Positions 23,132 through 33,207 of a stretch of DNA of 46,307 bases are shown one piece after another (the first letter of the stretch is position 1; each line of letters starts with the position of its first letter). A program made the translations under genes and the position numbers. The DNA is from Guyanagaster necrorhizus. Its lineage: Eukaryota > Basidiomycota > Agaricomycetes > Agaricales > Physalacriaceae. Below the pieces are notes generated by a model. The model saw only the letters and a list, made by a program, of their open reading frames with translations. It was not told the origin of the DNA and did no database searches. The DNA lies in assembly GCF_019112545.1 (NCBI RefSeq), contig NW_025064894.1, forward strand, positions 1 to 46,307. The letters run 5' to 3'.

Positions 23132-25500
23132 TAGGTGACTGTGAGTGATCAAAAATAATGCCCACTGAGAGTGAAGTTGAGCATAGAGTGAGATATAAGA
23201 GGTTAAATTCAATGAATATATTCTCTCAATAAAGGCATTACAAAAATGAGATTGTATTAGCCTCAAGGTTTTGGTCAATTTTCATACCCAGAAAGTAGTG
23301 GTTCTCTTTCACATTCATAAGATCCCACTTCTCTTCAAGCTCACCCTTTCAACAACTTGCTTCCTCCTTGCTCAACAATGCATCTCATACATCATCTGTA
23401 TATGTATTAGTGATGGTATAATTCTTCTCTGATTCACTGATAGTCCACACACATGGGTCTGCACAAGAGGTTTTATAATCTAAGTCAGTGTATGTCTTCT
23501 CTAAGGTCTCATACCAGTTGTGTCCATCTTGCATCATTCCATAGATAGTATATACTAACTTGCAGACTTTGTCTTCTTGCTCTTTAATGATATAATCTGA
23601 TGGCTGACACATATAGATGTCCTCTATCATTTTGCTATTCAAATATGCAGAGATGAAGTTGACTTGCCATAAGTGTAAGTCTAGCTTTGTGGCAATGGCA
23701 GCAGATATGTGCACAGATTTGAGTCAAGTCACTGCAGCTCAAATGTTATTGTAATCAAGACCATATTGTTGGATATATTCTTTTTCAATCAGTCTTGTCT
23801 TGTCATAGAGCCAGTTACCATTCTCATCCCACTTTATTCTATATAGCCACCTGTGGTTTATAATATTAGTGCCTTTGGATGCATCCACAAGGTCTCAGGT
23901 GTGTTTCTCAAGATGCATGTTGTACTCCATGTCCATCAGAGCTCTCTATCTCATTTCATTCACCTTTAATATGTCTCTATAATTCTTGAGGATGTAGGGA
24001 TCTGGCTTAGCCTCCAACAATGCTATGAATGCATATGGTAGTCTGTTGTTGGTGGCCTAATCATCACTCTTCAAGTGAGCCTCAGTCTCATGCTGGACTG
24101 ATGTAAGTGATTCCATTAAGTTGGAGCTTGAATGTGTCAGCTGTGATGATCAGTATAGAGTGGGTTCATCAGAGATATCAGGTGTGGCAGATTCAAGTGT
24201 GTGAGCTATTATAGTCATAGTCATAGTTGATGTCAGAGTAGATGAGAGCATGAGTGTAGCCTCTAACTCAGTCTTTCTCACAGTCATGGAGTTGTGAGCA
24301 ACATCTTTATCAAGGATGACATCACAGAGTATGAATATGCATTCTGACTGATTGAGAACATAATAGTTTGACTCTGCATATCCCAGAAACACACAGTTCT
24401 TTAATTATGAGTCAAGTTTGCTCTCACTATCCACTAAAATACCACCAGACATAGGCTTACAAGTCTAGCATGTTGAACCAAAGATATGAAAGAAGCCCAC
24501 ATTCTGCTGGTGTCCAGTAAAAATATCAGCAGGGATCTTGCCAAGGTGATGATATGAGAGAGCAAGATTCTGAGTAAAAATTGACATTGCAGCTGTCTCA
24601 GCCCAATAATGGTCTACAAGTTTCAAGTTGCTAAGTAATGCTCTCATGTCTTCCATCATTGTCTGAATTGCATGCTTAGCAAGTTCATTCTGTGCCAAGG
24701 AGTGAAAAGCTGTCTGTAAGTTCTAGAATAATCCCATACTCAGCACAGTAATCAGTCCACTTTGTTCCTACAAATGCATGATCAACCTTCAACTGCTTCA
24801 TCTTCTTTTCCATCTGTATCTCTGCTAGCTGCCTCCATCTATCAAAAGCTGCTACCATTGACTCATCTGATTTATCCACCAAGAATTCACCAGCCTTGTA
24901 TCCAGTCCTACTGTCAATAAGAATCATCATGTATGTCTTTCAAAGAATGATGAGTCTGATGTGCAAGGATGCAGTCCTCACATCTGCCTACCAGAGACTT
25001 CATACTAATGTTCAGACCATCAACTAGACCTTTCAACACTATCTCCTCAATTGTCTTAAGACTTATGTGGACAAGATGATGATGCTATCCAGACAATAGA
25101 GCAGCAGTGGCCCTTAAGAACATAGCCTGGAGAGACATAATGGATTTGAGTACATACATTCTTTCTAATCCTTATCCAACAAACAAAACATGCTCTGATT
25201 TGTCTTTCACAACAGCCTTCCCATCTTCAAATGCTGCAGAGGCCTGCTTTGTTGAGTGCACTAATTGAGATGAGATTTGCAGTGAGAAAAGGTGAATGAA
25301 GGGCATTCTTGAATGTAATTTTGACCACTTTTCCCTCAGAGAGAAACACTTTTGATGCTGTTTCTCTCTCTAGAAAGTCAAATTTCTCTATTGCCTTGAT
25401 AGCAGACATATCTATTCAGAATATACAAGGCATATAGTCTGTGAAATTCTTCTCATTCTTGAAAAAGAAGTCACTAGACCCTGAGTCCATAAAGATGAGT
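23132..25500 (-). pseudogene. Ty1/copia pol remnant: protease, integrase, RT
   Basis: Read on the minus strand from right to left. A protease block with FMDSGSSDFFF (about 25,465) is followed by the pre-integrase region (NALHSPFLTANLISI, open piece 25,409-25,227). Integrase pieces (24,930-24,465) include NELAKHAIQTMMEDMRALL. FLGYAESNYY with DVILDKD (24,392 leftwards) is the conserved block after the integrase core. RT follows (23,714-23,385: LWQVNFISAYLNS, VYTIYGMMQDGHNW and a YTDDV catalytic box), then FLGMKIDQ near 23,270. The order protease-integrase-RT is diagnostic of copia, not gypsy. The end of RT and RNase H are missing because gypsy copy 2 interrupts. Many stops. Confidence 0.88.
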
Positions 25501-26619
25501 ATCATGGATGGGCTTCTTCCTTCAAAAATTATAGTCACAAAAGCTCTTTCAGCTGGTTTTATATTCACATAAATCTCCTCCATGATAACACTACTCTCAG
25601 TGTCCACTTCAGTGAGTTCCTCATCTAAATCAGTGTCCACAGCTTGCAAAATTGGCATCTCATCATCAGACTCTCTCAGATCAGAGAACTCAGTATCAGA
25701 GATAGTGACACTTTCAAAGTCAGAGATGGAATTGGATTCCACTGTTGTGAATGACTTTATGTCACTGCCACCATCTTCATCCCATCTTCAGAAGGACCAG
25801 GTCCTATTCCACTTATACACATGTTTACCAGTCTCACCATCCTCAACAATTACTCTATTTTCACCTCAGTCAGAGTTGACTGTCATAGCACATGCTACTA
25901 GAACAAAATACCTAACATTGTCAGATGTTGCATTTGCATATTTGGCTTGATGTTGATGCTTAAAATTCAGAAGAAACTGTCTCTTCTTTCTATCCTCTGG
26001 CCAAAAGCAATTTTCTATAGTGTTTCATCTTATCACAGGCCTTACAGCCTGGATTTCCACAGAGGATATGGGCAGGAGCATTTGATCCAGCTGCAAGTGC
26101 CTGTAATTACATCAGGCCTTTACCTGCAGCATGTAAGATAGCAGCATGGGTCTGAAGGTGAGATATGATATCTATTGAGGCAAGCAATGAGTACAGACTA
26201 GGGAGGATAGGCATTCAATTGTCTGTAGGTAGGATTGATCAAATGATAATTCCATCAAATGTCTGATTGCTTATCAGAGTGGTACTGAGATCATTCACTG
26301 CTTATCATCAAGTATGAAGCTCAGCAATGTGAGTATCAATATCACTATTTCCATCAAACTTAAGTGCATTCAGTGCAGACTCAGCCTCAGATAGAGCTAT
26401 ATCAGTCTTTTTAGCATGCTCTGCTATGATGGAGTCTCAACACTCTTTTGCAGTCCTGTTGGTTCTCACCTCTAATCCAATAGGATCAAGAACACTGAGA
26501 ACAATGTGAGAATATACAAGCTGATCATGAAAAATCCATTCATCTCAGGATGGATTAGACAAGTAGATGGATGTAGAGTCAGGTGGTAGGGATACAGTGG
26601 TAGATCCACTCCTGGGCAT
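25416..26619 (-). pseudogene. Ty1/copia gag remnant
   Basis: The likely start is ATG 26,619 (MPRSGSTTVSLPP). Recognisable gag features follow: HDQLVYSHIVLSVLDPIGLEV, a decayed SxTAKECWDSI block, the EAESALNALKF block and a zinc-knuckle-like CGNPGCKACDK near 26,055. An acidic stretch (open piece 25,742-25,416) leads into protease. The frame is interrupted by several TGA and TAG codons. It would have encoded the nucleocapsid of the copia element whose pol lies downstream. Confidence 0.75.
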
Positions 26620-28000
26620 GATGGGTATGGCTGGGCATAGTATCAATCCTTCAATGTATCCTCACAAGCCTTGTCTTTTCAGCAGTCCAGTGAGCAGGAG
26701 TTTCTATAAGACAGTTCTTTCTGTTGAAGTGGAAATTTGTGTCTGAAAGTATAGTGACTCCTGTTGTATTCAATGATGTATTCAGGGATATGATGATGAC
26801 AATGAGGAGACAGATAGTGGGAGGGGTGGTATGAGTGTGTAAGTGTTTAAATTTGAGTTGTTAGTCACTGTGTGTTCTCTTTGACTGGATTTGGGCTATA
26901 GGGCCATAATCTAATAGAGGGACAATGTAAGTGTTCACTCATTTGGGCACAGCAATGGTAGAATGACTGAGGTATGCAGGTAACTACAGCCAAAGTATAT
27001 AAGTAATCATAAGAACAGAAGGTTGATATAAAAGATAAACAATTGAAAGTGAAACATACTGGTATAAGATATGAATATCTTCTAATAGGCTTTAAGTCTC
27101 ACTTTTACTCTTGTAATCATTGTCCCATGTCCACTACATTGTACTGTTCTTGGAATCTTCTATATAACAAAACTTAATATTTATGTTCAAGCTTGATTAT
27201 GAGCTTAGTCAGGCCATTGCCTGAATAGGTGAGAACCAATATTAAGGGTAGGGTCCTCTGTGCTTAATATCAACAAGTTCAATAGTTTACATCCCACCCA
27301 GTATGTTGAGATTCAGTTTTCACAGCTTTAATTGTCACATTCTATTTATATATATTTTACTGCTTATCTTATACTTTGACATTTTCATATCTATCAACTT
27401 GACTTGGAACCCCCATTGTTCCTACTCTGTATGATGGAATATACCTTCCTTTCAAGTCCAATATGCCTCCTTCCAAATCATCAGCACCTAAATTCCAACA
27501 CAGTATCTGTACAATTCAATGCCATGAATGTATTCATAAATTGGCCTGATTAGATTTTATGCCTGTCAGCTTTGGTCTACATGCTGACAGGCAGAGGTAT
27601 GAATCTATCTATTTAAAGCTCTATTTTGCTAAGAATATTTAATATAGACAAGCATTGTTCTGAATTAAAACTCCATGATAGTGTGAAAAACAGACATATA
27701 TCACTGTATTTGCTGACATTGCCACTTGTATATAACCACTGCCCACCAAGATCTATGATAAGACTGATCACTCATCTGACTCACTTTCAACCACCTGTTA
27801 TCTCTGTCCCAAATTGTTCTGGTCAGTGTTTGTCATGTACTGGTCATCTCCAATAGCACTGTTGTACAGGAAATTTTCAGTTTAACTGACTGCAAGTGTG
27901 AGTCAGCCATCCCTTTTATACCCATCTTTGACAGTGAAAAGCATATTCCTGGACTACAAGCACACTGCTGCTTATCTTTAACTATAGTCTCAACGAAAAG
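26620..28000. other. AT-rich non-coding stretch, probably copia leader and LTR remains
   Basis: No coding frame with recognisable content. It lies upstream of copia gag, so part of it should be that element's leader and 5' LTR, but I could not fix LTR ends or a primer binding site. TATA-like runs occur near 26,995 and 27,170. It contains the hairpin at 27,561-27,592. CpG is scarce up to about 27,990, where the gene island begins. Confidence 0.4.
27561..27592. repeat. Perfect 10-bp inverted repeat (hairpin), 12-nt loop
   Basis: GCCTGTCAGC at 27,561-27,570 is exactly mirrored by GCTGACAGGC at 27,583-27,592. It lies in otherwise featureless AT-rich DNA near the edge of the gene island. Its role is unknown; it could be a transposon end or chance. 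Confidence 0.6.
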
Positions 28001-28059
28001 AGATGGTCGAACAGCAGCAGCTTGAGGCAACCAGGAGGGTCATGATAATATCACACTCA

Positions 28060-28540
28060 CCATGGTATTAAGAGTGTCCCTGATTGTCATTAGAGATCCC
28101 TACAGCTTGCTTGCCGTTGGGCAAATCGCGCGCAATGTGCTTGACGTTTTCATTGGGCATCATCCAAGCACAAAAAACACCCAGCGTTACCAAGTCCTGC
28201 GACTGATTAACAGTCAGTCAGTCACATTCAACGCTCAGATCCAGAAAACAGCTGGAACGAGGACCCTCAGGCTCATCTTTCAGAACGGTCAAGCACAGGT
28301 TAGACTCGTCCTGATCGGCGTCGTCGGTCAAGATGGCCCGAGTTGCGTTCGACCAGCGTAATTTTGTGAAGCAGACACTGTGGAACGCCAGCTCACTTAG
28401 TACGGCTAACTAGAGACCTATGAGCGGAAAATCCTATAACCGTAGATCATGGTCCCCCCAGATGACGGTGAAACTGTATTTTCCGAGTTGCGGGGTGATT
28501 ATCGTGACCAAGAAAAGGCGTCTATGTTGGACTACTTACA
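28060..28540. other. CpG-rich stretch downstream of the Maf gene, content unresolved
   Basis: Base composition switches to gene-island type here. Short frames exist on both strands (for example 28,062-28,361 plus), but none gives a recognisable protein. On the minus strand a strong splice donor (ATG then GTGAGTGTG, at about 28,053-28,064) ends a possible short exon. It may hold the Maf 3' UTR and the broken 5' part of a minus-strand gene whose remainder was lost at the transposon boundary. Confidence 0.3.
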
Positions 28541-29582
28541 TTACATATCTAGAAAATCAGGTTCCTCTTCAATCAAAAGGTCTAAGAGTGCGAAGAAAGA
28601 TGCAGCTGGAAATCCGACAACATTGTTATAATCACCCTCAATTTTGCGTATCAACAGGCCGCCAAGTCCCTGAAGGAGGTTATGAGTTGAACGCTTATAA
28701 AGGAGCGCTAAATGACGCACTTGGATGGCAAATCCGCCGGCTCTGTCTACGCCTTCGCCACTATCTGTGTAGGCTTCCACAAGATGTTTTGGATTGTCGG
28801 CGAAGTACACCAACGAGCGTTCGTCAATGGATCTGCCTCCATGCGATCAGTTTCTGGTCGTCTCCCGCTGATATGTACTCACTTTATGGCGTATCCCGGT
28901 GCTGAGAGGATGGGATACACTTAATGGACTATCAGTGAGGTCAGGAAGGAGCTATCTTTACTCAAACACACCTAAAGCAACGCCAGTCACCACTTCGCAT
29001 ACGCCCCCATTGAGATCCAACAACATTCGTAGGTTGTCTTCTTTTGAGGAAGGTTTTTCCAACAGTTCTTGATTTGTTTCAGGTAGCACGGAGTACGACA
29101 CGTCTGATGTTGAAGGTTGGGCATGGGTCAGAACCACAGTATCGGCTATCTTGGTGAGCTCAGGGGAGTATGACAGGCTAGAGGCGACCATTCGCACCTG
29201 CAATCACTATGTCCGGCGCATCGTCCGGGTCTTGCTCCTAACAAGAAGGTTGAGCTGAGGCAGGTAGAAACATGGAAGGGTACTCACCACCAGCCGCTCG
29301 TATACCTCCACCGCTTTATGAGTCGCCGTTGCTACGGGATATTCATGTATATCGTCGAATGAACTTGGAGCAAGATTTTCTTGGAACGTTGAAGGTACGA
29401 TATCGGGGGCGAGACCCTAAAATACGTCAATCGAAGTACGACAGTATGTTGGGTCGGCGTACGTAAGTTTGAAATATTTCCTTTCTTCGGGGGCTGTTGG
29501 ATGCTAGAATGATCTTTTTGTTCGAGAGTCTTTTGATAGCAGGAACCGGAAGGGCATGGGGCAATACATGTCTTGAAGTCAT
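28541..29582 (-). CDS. Maf-family nucleotide pyrophosphatase (dTTP/UTP type), 7 exons
   Basis: Maf proteins hydrolyse non-canonical or excess nucleoside triphosphates to monophosphates and help keep the nucleotide pool clean. Exons (minus): 29,582-29,463; 29,416-29,288; 29,237-29,198; 29,145-28,972; 28,919-28,883; 28,832-28,721; 28,669-28,541; all introns are 46-52 nt with GT-AG ends, giving 246 aa. Family signatures in order: IILASNSPRRKEIF (residues ~28-41, the P-loop-like S-x-R-R-x-E), GLAPDIVPSTFQEN, IAADTVVL with the conserved aspartate, LEKPSSKEDNLRMLL, SIDERSLVYFADNP, DRAGGFAIQ and IEGDYNNVVGFP. Length fits the family. The ATG at 29,582 leaves about 27 residues before the motif, normal for fungal members. 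The gene is tail-in to the transposon boundary, and its promoter must lie in 29,583-30,020. Confidence 0.9.
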
Positions 29583-30020
29583 GGTTAGAGGAAGAAGTAA
29601 CAAGTGACGCAGTGCTAAGCTCAATTAAGGGCAGGTCGATCTTACCCCCCACCTCACTTGCCCAGCTATTAGTAACACCGACGGCTGGCTAGGCTAAAAA
29701 AACATAGGAGTTAAATGTGTTGGTCGTGGTAAGTATAAGATCTGTTGACGAATTAACCGAAGGTAAGGCAGTGCGAGGATGGTCACGGAAGAATTTAAAA
29801 AACCCGCTCATGGTGGTTACCGTTCAGGACATGAAATGAAGTTGAGCTAAGATTCGGTCGGTAGAAAGATCAGCACCAAATGCCTGCTCATTAAGATATA
29901 TCGACGTAGCTAAATAATGAGGCTACCCAAATCGATATATAATACCATAGCGCAAGACATAACCGCGGCCGTGAAGATTTCTAGGCCACTGCCCGGTGGT
30001 CCCACGTGTCAAGAGCATCA
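29583..30020. promoter_or_regulatory. Spacer: Maf promoter region and eIF3f 3' UTR
   Basis: 438 bp between the Maf start codon and the eIF3f stop, both on the minus strand. It must contain the eIF3f 3' end and the Maf promoter. AT-rich patches (for example ATCGATATATAATACC near 29,930) are visible, but I see no ORF or clear element that can be named. Confidence 0.4.
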
Positions 30021-31173
30021 TCAAGCAGAGGTGACGAGCGCTAACCGAGAAGACACCTCTGCTTGTGCCCGTACCAGGTTGGCTAAATATGAGATCATCA
30101 ATGTATCCTATACGCAGTATCAACATCCATTATAGCTCAGACGAAGCCAAAAAAACACACCTGCAGACTCGCATTAAAGCCACCCTTCTCCAGATCATCC
30201 GTACTAGCACCCAGGGTATCCATCAGATACCTCCCCAGCGCTGGATCACCTTTTATCTCTCCAGCTAGTACCGAACGCACATATGCGAGCACGCGGTCAA
30301 GCATGTCGGATACGTTCTGGATGGATTGCTCGAGGATTTCTAGATCGGACAAGGGCTGGTTGCTCGTCGAGTTAGGGGAGGTCGCAGTTGACGTCAAGAG
30401 GTCGACTGGAGGATGTTAGGATTCGGATCGTGCATGAAAGGAATATACTCACGTCCGCTACGCTCGGTGTCGTGAAACCGTAGCTCAACGGGTACGGGAA
30501 CGAATACGCAATTTTCGGGTCTCGGGAATACACCCACTGGTGCGCTGAGTACTGGGTCAATAAACCTACTGTATGTCGCTCAGAGCACACACCTGAAGTA
30601 TGCTTTTATGCCAGCAGGCTCACTATCGTCTACACCAGTATTCAGAGCGACATGGATAGCCTGATGAGGGGCTGTTTCTTGTGAATAGAAATTTTGGATG
30701 AGCGCAGAAAAAGTATTGAGGTTCGAGCCCGTTGAGTACCTAGCTTCTGTTAGTAATAGCCCAGGACCAAGGAACAAGACAGACCCACCAGCCGACGATG
30801 ACCTCCTTCGAGTTCACTTTGTGGTGTAGGTCGTACATCGTCCGATGATAGTCCATGTCCACCGCCACCTGTTCGCTGGTCTCGCTGTGAAGCACAGCAA
30901 ACGACGAGCGAACCTCTACTCCCGTATCCGTCCGCGTACCAAGTAGAGTTCCTAGGACGCGATCCTGCTTGTCCGTCCGTCGCAAGTAATGGTCAAGAAT
31001 CGAGAAAAGAGCCACGGGATGGATCGTAACACTCATCGGTGTCCGCCTACAGAGCAATCATTGGCAACCACCAGGAAAAGACTCTCAGAAACGTACGGCG
31101 CATTTTGTATAGCCGTGGAGGCATCCAGTGAGCCATAGACGTGAATCGCCGACGACGAAGGCTGAAGCGGCAT
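30021..31173 (-). CDS. Eukaryotic translation initiation factor 3 subunit F, 6 exons
   Basis: eIF3f is an MPN-domain core subunit of the eIF3 complex that loads the 40S ribosome in the cytoplasm. Exons (minus): 31,173-31,097; 31,046-30,789; 30,739-30,593; 30,544-30,453; 30,405-30,161; 30,107-30,021; introns 47-53 nt, all GT-AG, total 301 aa. Signatures: [18 protein letters not shown] (residue ~31), [34 protein letters not shown] formed across an intron, the variable middle ([16 protein letters not shown]), then [18 protein letters not shown] and the C-terminal [12 protein letters not shown]. The JAMM metal site (HxH after GW) is replaced by YSTG, as expected for the inactive MPN of eIF3f. Start 31,173 joins in frame through a 50-nt intron; ATG 31,036 is an alternative start. 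Divergent from TOM7. Confidence 0.93.
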
Positions 31174-31255
31174 CCTTCACTGCGTTGATGTGGTCGTCGG
31201 TAAGAACTTTTTTGATCGCCTCGGGATTTGCCATACCCGTTTCAAAATTTCCACC
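31174..31255. promoter_or_regulatory. 82-bp shared divergent promoter of eIF3f and TOM7
   Basis: Only 82 bp separate the inferred start codons of eIF3f (31,173, minus) and TOM7 (31,256, plus), so 5' UTRs and promoters must overlap. No TATA box is visible; the stretch is CpG-containing, as expected for a constitutive bidirectional promoter. If eIF3f actually starts at 31,036, the gap would be 219 bp. Confidence 0.65.
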
Positions 31256-31560
31256 ATGCCTTCAGAGGATACAAAAGTTCGTCCCCCCATTTTCCTGTGG
31301 TCTGGCGCGGTACTGATAGTCTTTACCCAGGAAACAATAGCAAAAGTTGTCGAGCTTGGACGAGTGCGTGTTACAACATGTGTCGAGAACGATGGCTGAT
31401 TCGACGCAGGCCGTGCTTCATTATGGCTGGATACCTCTGATTATCTACGTCGGCTTCACTCGAAGCAACCCGCAGCCATCTCTAATCAAGTTCGTGTCTT
31501 TATTCTCGGAGGAAAGAGCCTTTCTGACTGTCCTGCAGACTGATCAGCCCGCTGGCGTAA
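31256..31560 (+). CDS. tom7: Mitochondrial import receptor subunit TOM7, 4 exons, 51 aa
   Basis: TOM7 is a single-helix subunit of the outer-membrane translocase that controls assembly of the TOM complex. Exons: 31,256-31,276 (MPSEDTK); 31,331-31,363 (ETIAKVVELGR); 31,410-31,489; 31,539-31,560; introns 54, 46 and 49 nt with GT-AG ends, giving 51 aa, normal for the family. The diagnostic part is HYGWIPLIIYVGFTRSNP followed by QPSLIKLISPLA: the transmembrane helix and the conserved TRSNPxPSLIK tail. The two first exons have only 7 and 11 codons, which gene finders easily miss. No other ORF explains the pieces. Confidence 0.95.
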
Positions 31561-31961
31561 TCCTCCAAACGAGGCCTTTGTACATAATTTTTGTCGCTAT
31601 CAATCCTATTTATATCTACCATTCGTCGATGAGAGGCAAGGTTGTATGGAATCCATACGGTGAGTTAACCCTCCTTTTTTTCGTTGCGTGTAGATGATAC
31701 ATGTCGTGGTGATACATGTGTATCCCGAACGAACCGTGTACACACGGTATTCTGTTGCTGTAACCCCTTCTGAAGTGGTTTATCGATGGCGTAGAAATGT
31801 GGAGGTGACAAGGCCAGATCCGAGCGTGCAAAAAAATCCCTCCCAGTTGTCTGACCGATTGTTATGGCATTCGCTTACTTGTCTTTGTTTTCTGCAGAAG
31901 GCCGTTGAACAAGAATTCGTGGCGTTTGACCCGCTCGAAGTATCATCGAACGCTATCTTTA
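31561..31961. other. Spacer after TOM7 with two short palindromes
   Basis: 400 bp between the TOM7 stop and the stop of a convergent minus-strand coding fragment. Two palindromes stand out: GATACATGTGTATC (31,711-31,724) and ACCGTGTACACACGGT (31,733-31,748, 7-bp arms with a 2-nt centre). They may act at the RNA level in 3' end formation between the convergent genes, or be chance. Otherwise I see nothing here. Confidence 0.4.
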
Positions 31962-32300
31962 TTAGACCCGGTCCATTCTATCGGCTTCACCAATGCCCAT
32001 GATCTCGTCCATCTTGGCCTTCACCACATCCAGACCCTTGCGAGTTTTCTCCTTCCCTTCTATGACCTTTACCTCAGCCACCAATTCCTGTAATGTCATT
32101 GCATACCAACGTCCCCTCCTTCTCGATGTCTACACCCACTTCAACTTCAGATGCTGGTACCAGACCCACCCGAATACTTTGCCGTCACTGCCAATGTCAA
32201 CTTCTTCCTCTGTCTCTTATCATGCTTGTGGAACTCAGGGTTGGATATCGTTAGATGTAACCAAGCCCTCTGACAAGGAGGTCAGTCGGAAAAAGTGTTG
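31962..32300 (-). pseudogene. Unidentified minus-strand coding fragment (C-terminal exon)
   Basis: On the minus strand an open stretch from 32,099 to TAA 31,964-31,962 encodes 45 residues rich in Lys and Glu (QELVAEVKVIEGKEKTRKGL, then AKMDEIMGIGEADRMDRV), probably helical or coiled-coil. Upstream the three frames share coding-like blocks (TEEEVDIGSDGKVFG; VDIEKEGTLVCNDITG) with possible splice sites, including a GTGTAG acceptor near 32,134. I could not join them into a convincing model and do not recognise the family. The 5' side ends at an AT-rich insert (about 32,300), so the gene may be broken. Confidence 0.35.
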
Positions 32301-32825
32301 AAGCTTAATAAGGCAAATGTAAAATTTACACTTTTTTGACTAGACCGCTGGCTGCCTTTCATATGTATGGCTTTGAGATATAAAAGGTGATTCCAAGGGT
32401 GCTTGGTTCCAACAACTTTTCACTTAGACCTGAACTGGTCCCTTGTTTTACGAGGCTTTTGGCATTTCAATGCACCTTATTGATATGCTCTCAACTGATG
32501 TGAGTTGCAACAGCAACATTCAGTTATCCATCAACCTGATAGGAAAATCTGAGAGACCTTCTTTGCTAGCTATATTCCCATGTAGGTGTAAAATAGCATT
32601 TTCAGCAAATGAGCGCAGAAAACTTTTTGCATGTTAAGCAATGGCGATTTGCAGAACAACAGTGCCAACCTGACAAAGAGAGTTGGACTATTGTTGGCCT
32701 TGTAAGTAAGTACCAAAGTGTAAGTCTGAATATGTAAGGGTTGGGAAAAGAGTTTTCAGAAGCTGGAAATAGATGATGGCACTCAGAACAAACAAGATCA
32801 ACCATAGAGAACCTCCCTTAGCAAC
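32300..32825. mobile_element. About 0.5-kb AT-rich, CpG-poor insert within the gene island
   Basis: The stretch has the composition of the decayed transposon zones (almost no CpG) while both flanks are CpG-rich. It holds a palindrome TGTAAAATTTACA at 32,318-32,330 near its left edge and no coding frame. Size suggests a solo LTR or a short non-autonomous element, but I found no terminal repeats or target duplication. It separates two minus-strand coding-like fragments. Confidence 0.35.
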
Positions 32826-33207
32826 GTCTACGGACCGATGCCCCGTTTACTCGATATACTGAAGTGGAAAGACGGAGGGTGGTACGGGCATCCTTTTTTT
32901 CACCACATCCATATGTGCTGTCATTTGCGATCCACGAGCGAGACTGAGCTACCAGACTCTAAAGAGCTTGCTACGGGCATCCAATGTAGCTTGAACGTCG
33001 TACGAGAGCAGAGCTCGTAAAGGTGTATCGTCATAGGTGCTGTTGGATCCAAATAGATCCCGCCTAAAGAAAAACCACTCGTCAGGCTGATGAAAGGTTT
33101 CTTCGCTCAAATGAGCTCCCAATGAGCTTGCTCTTTAACTGTTGGCCTGAAGATGTTCCAAAGGTAGAAATTGCGACTACATCAAGTAAGAGTACACAGA
33201 AACCGTA
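32826..33207 (-). pseudogene. Unidentified coding-like exon downstream of uS7m
   Basis: After a good acceptor (TTTTTCTTTAG ending at 33,064) an open stretch of about 37 codons reads RDLFGSNSTYDDTPLRALLS then YDVQATLDARSKLFRVW and stops at TAG 32,951-32,949. Composition and CpG look genic, but I do not recognise the family. No upstream exon is clear in the 140 bp before the uS7m stop. It could be the end of the gene whose other part lies at 31,962-32,300, split by the AT-rich insert. Confidence 0.3.

Noticed and set aside
28062..28361. 99-aa plus-strand frame as a gene
   Set aside because: No recognisable motif, and splice signals in the region are on the other strand.
31036..31036. eIF3f starting at ATG 31,036
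   Set aside because: An upstream exon joins in frame through a canonical 50-nt intron and gives a 45-residue N terminus typical of fungal eIF3f; kept only as an alternative.
32081..32099. A 19-nt mini-intron in the unidentified gene fragment
   Set aside because: It would join two protein-like frames, but all verified introns in the window are 46-54 nt, and there is no other support.
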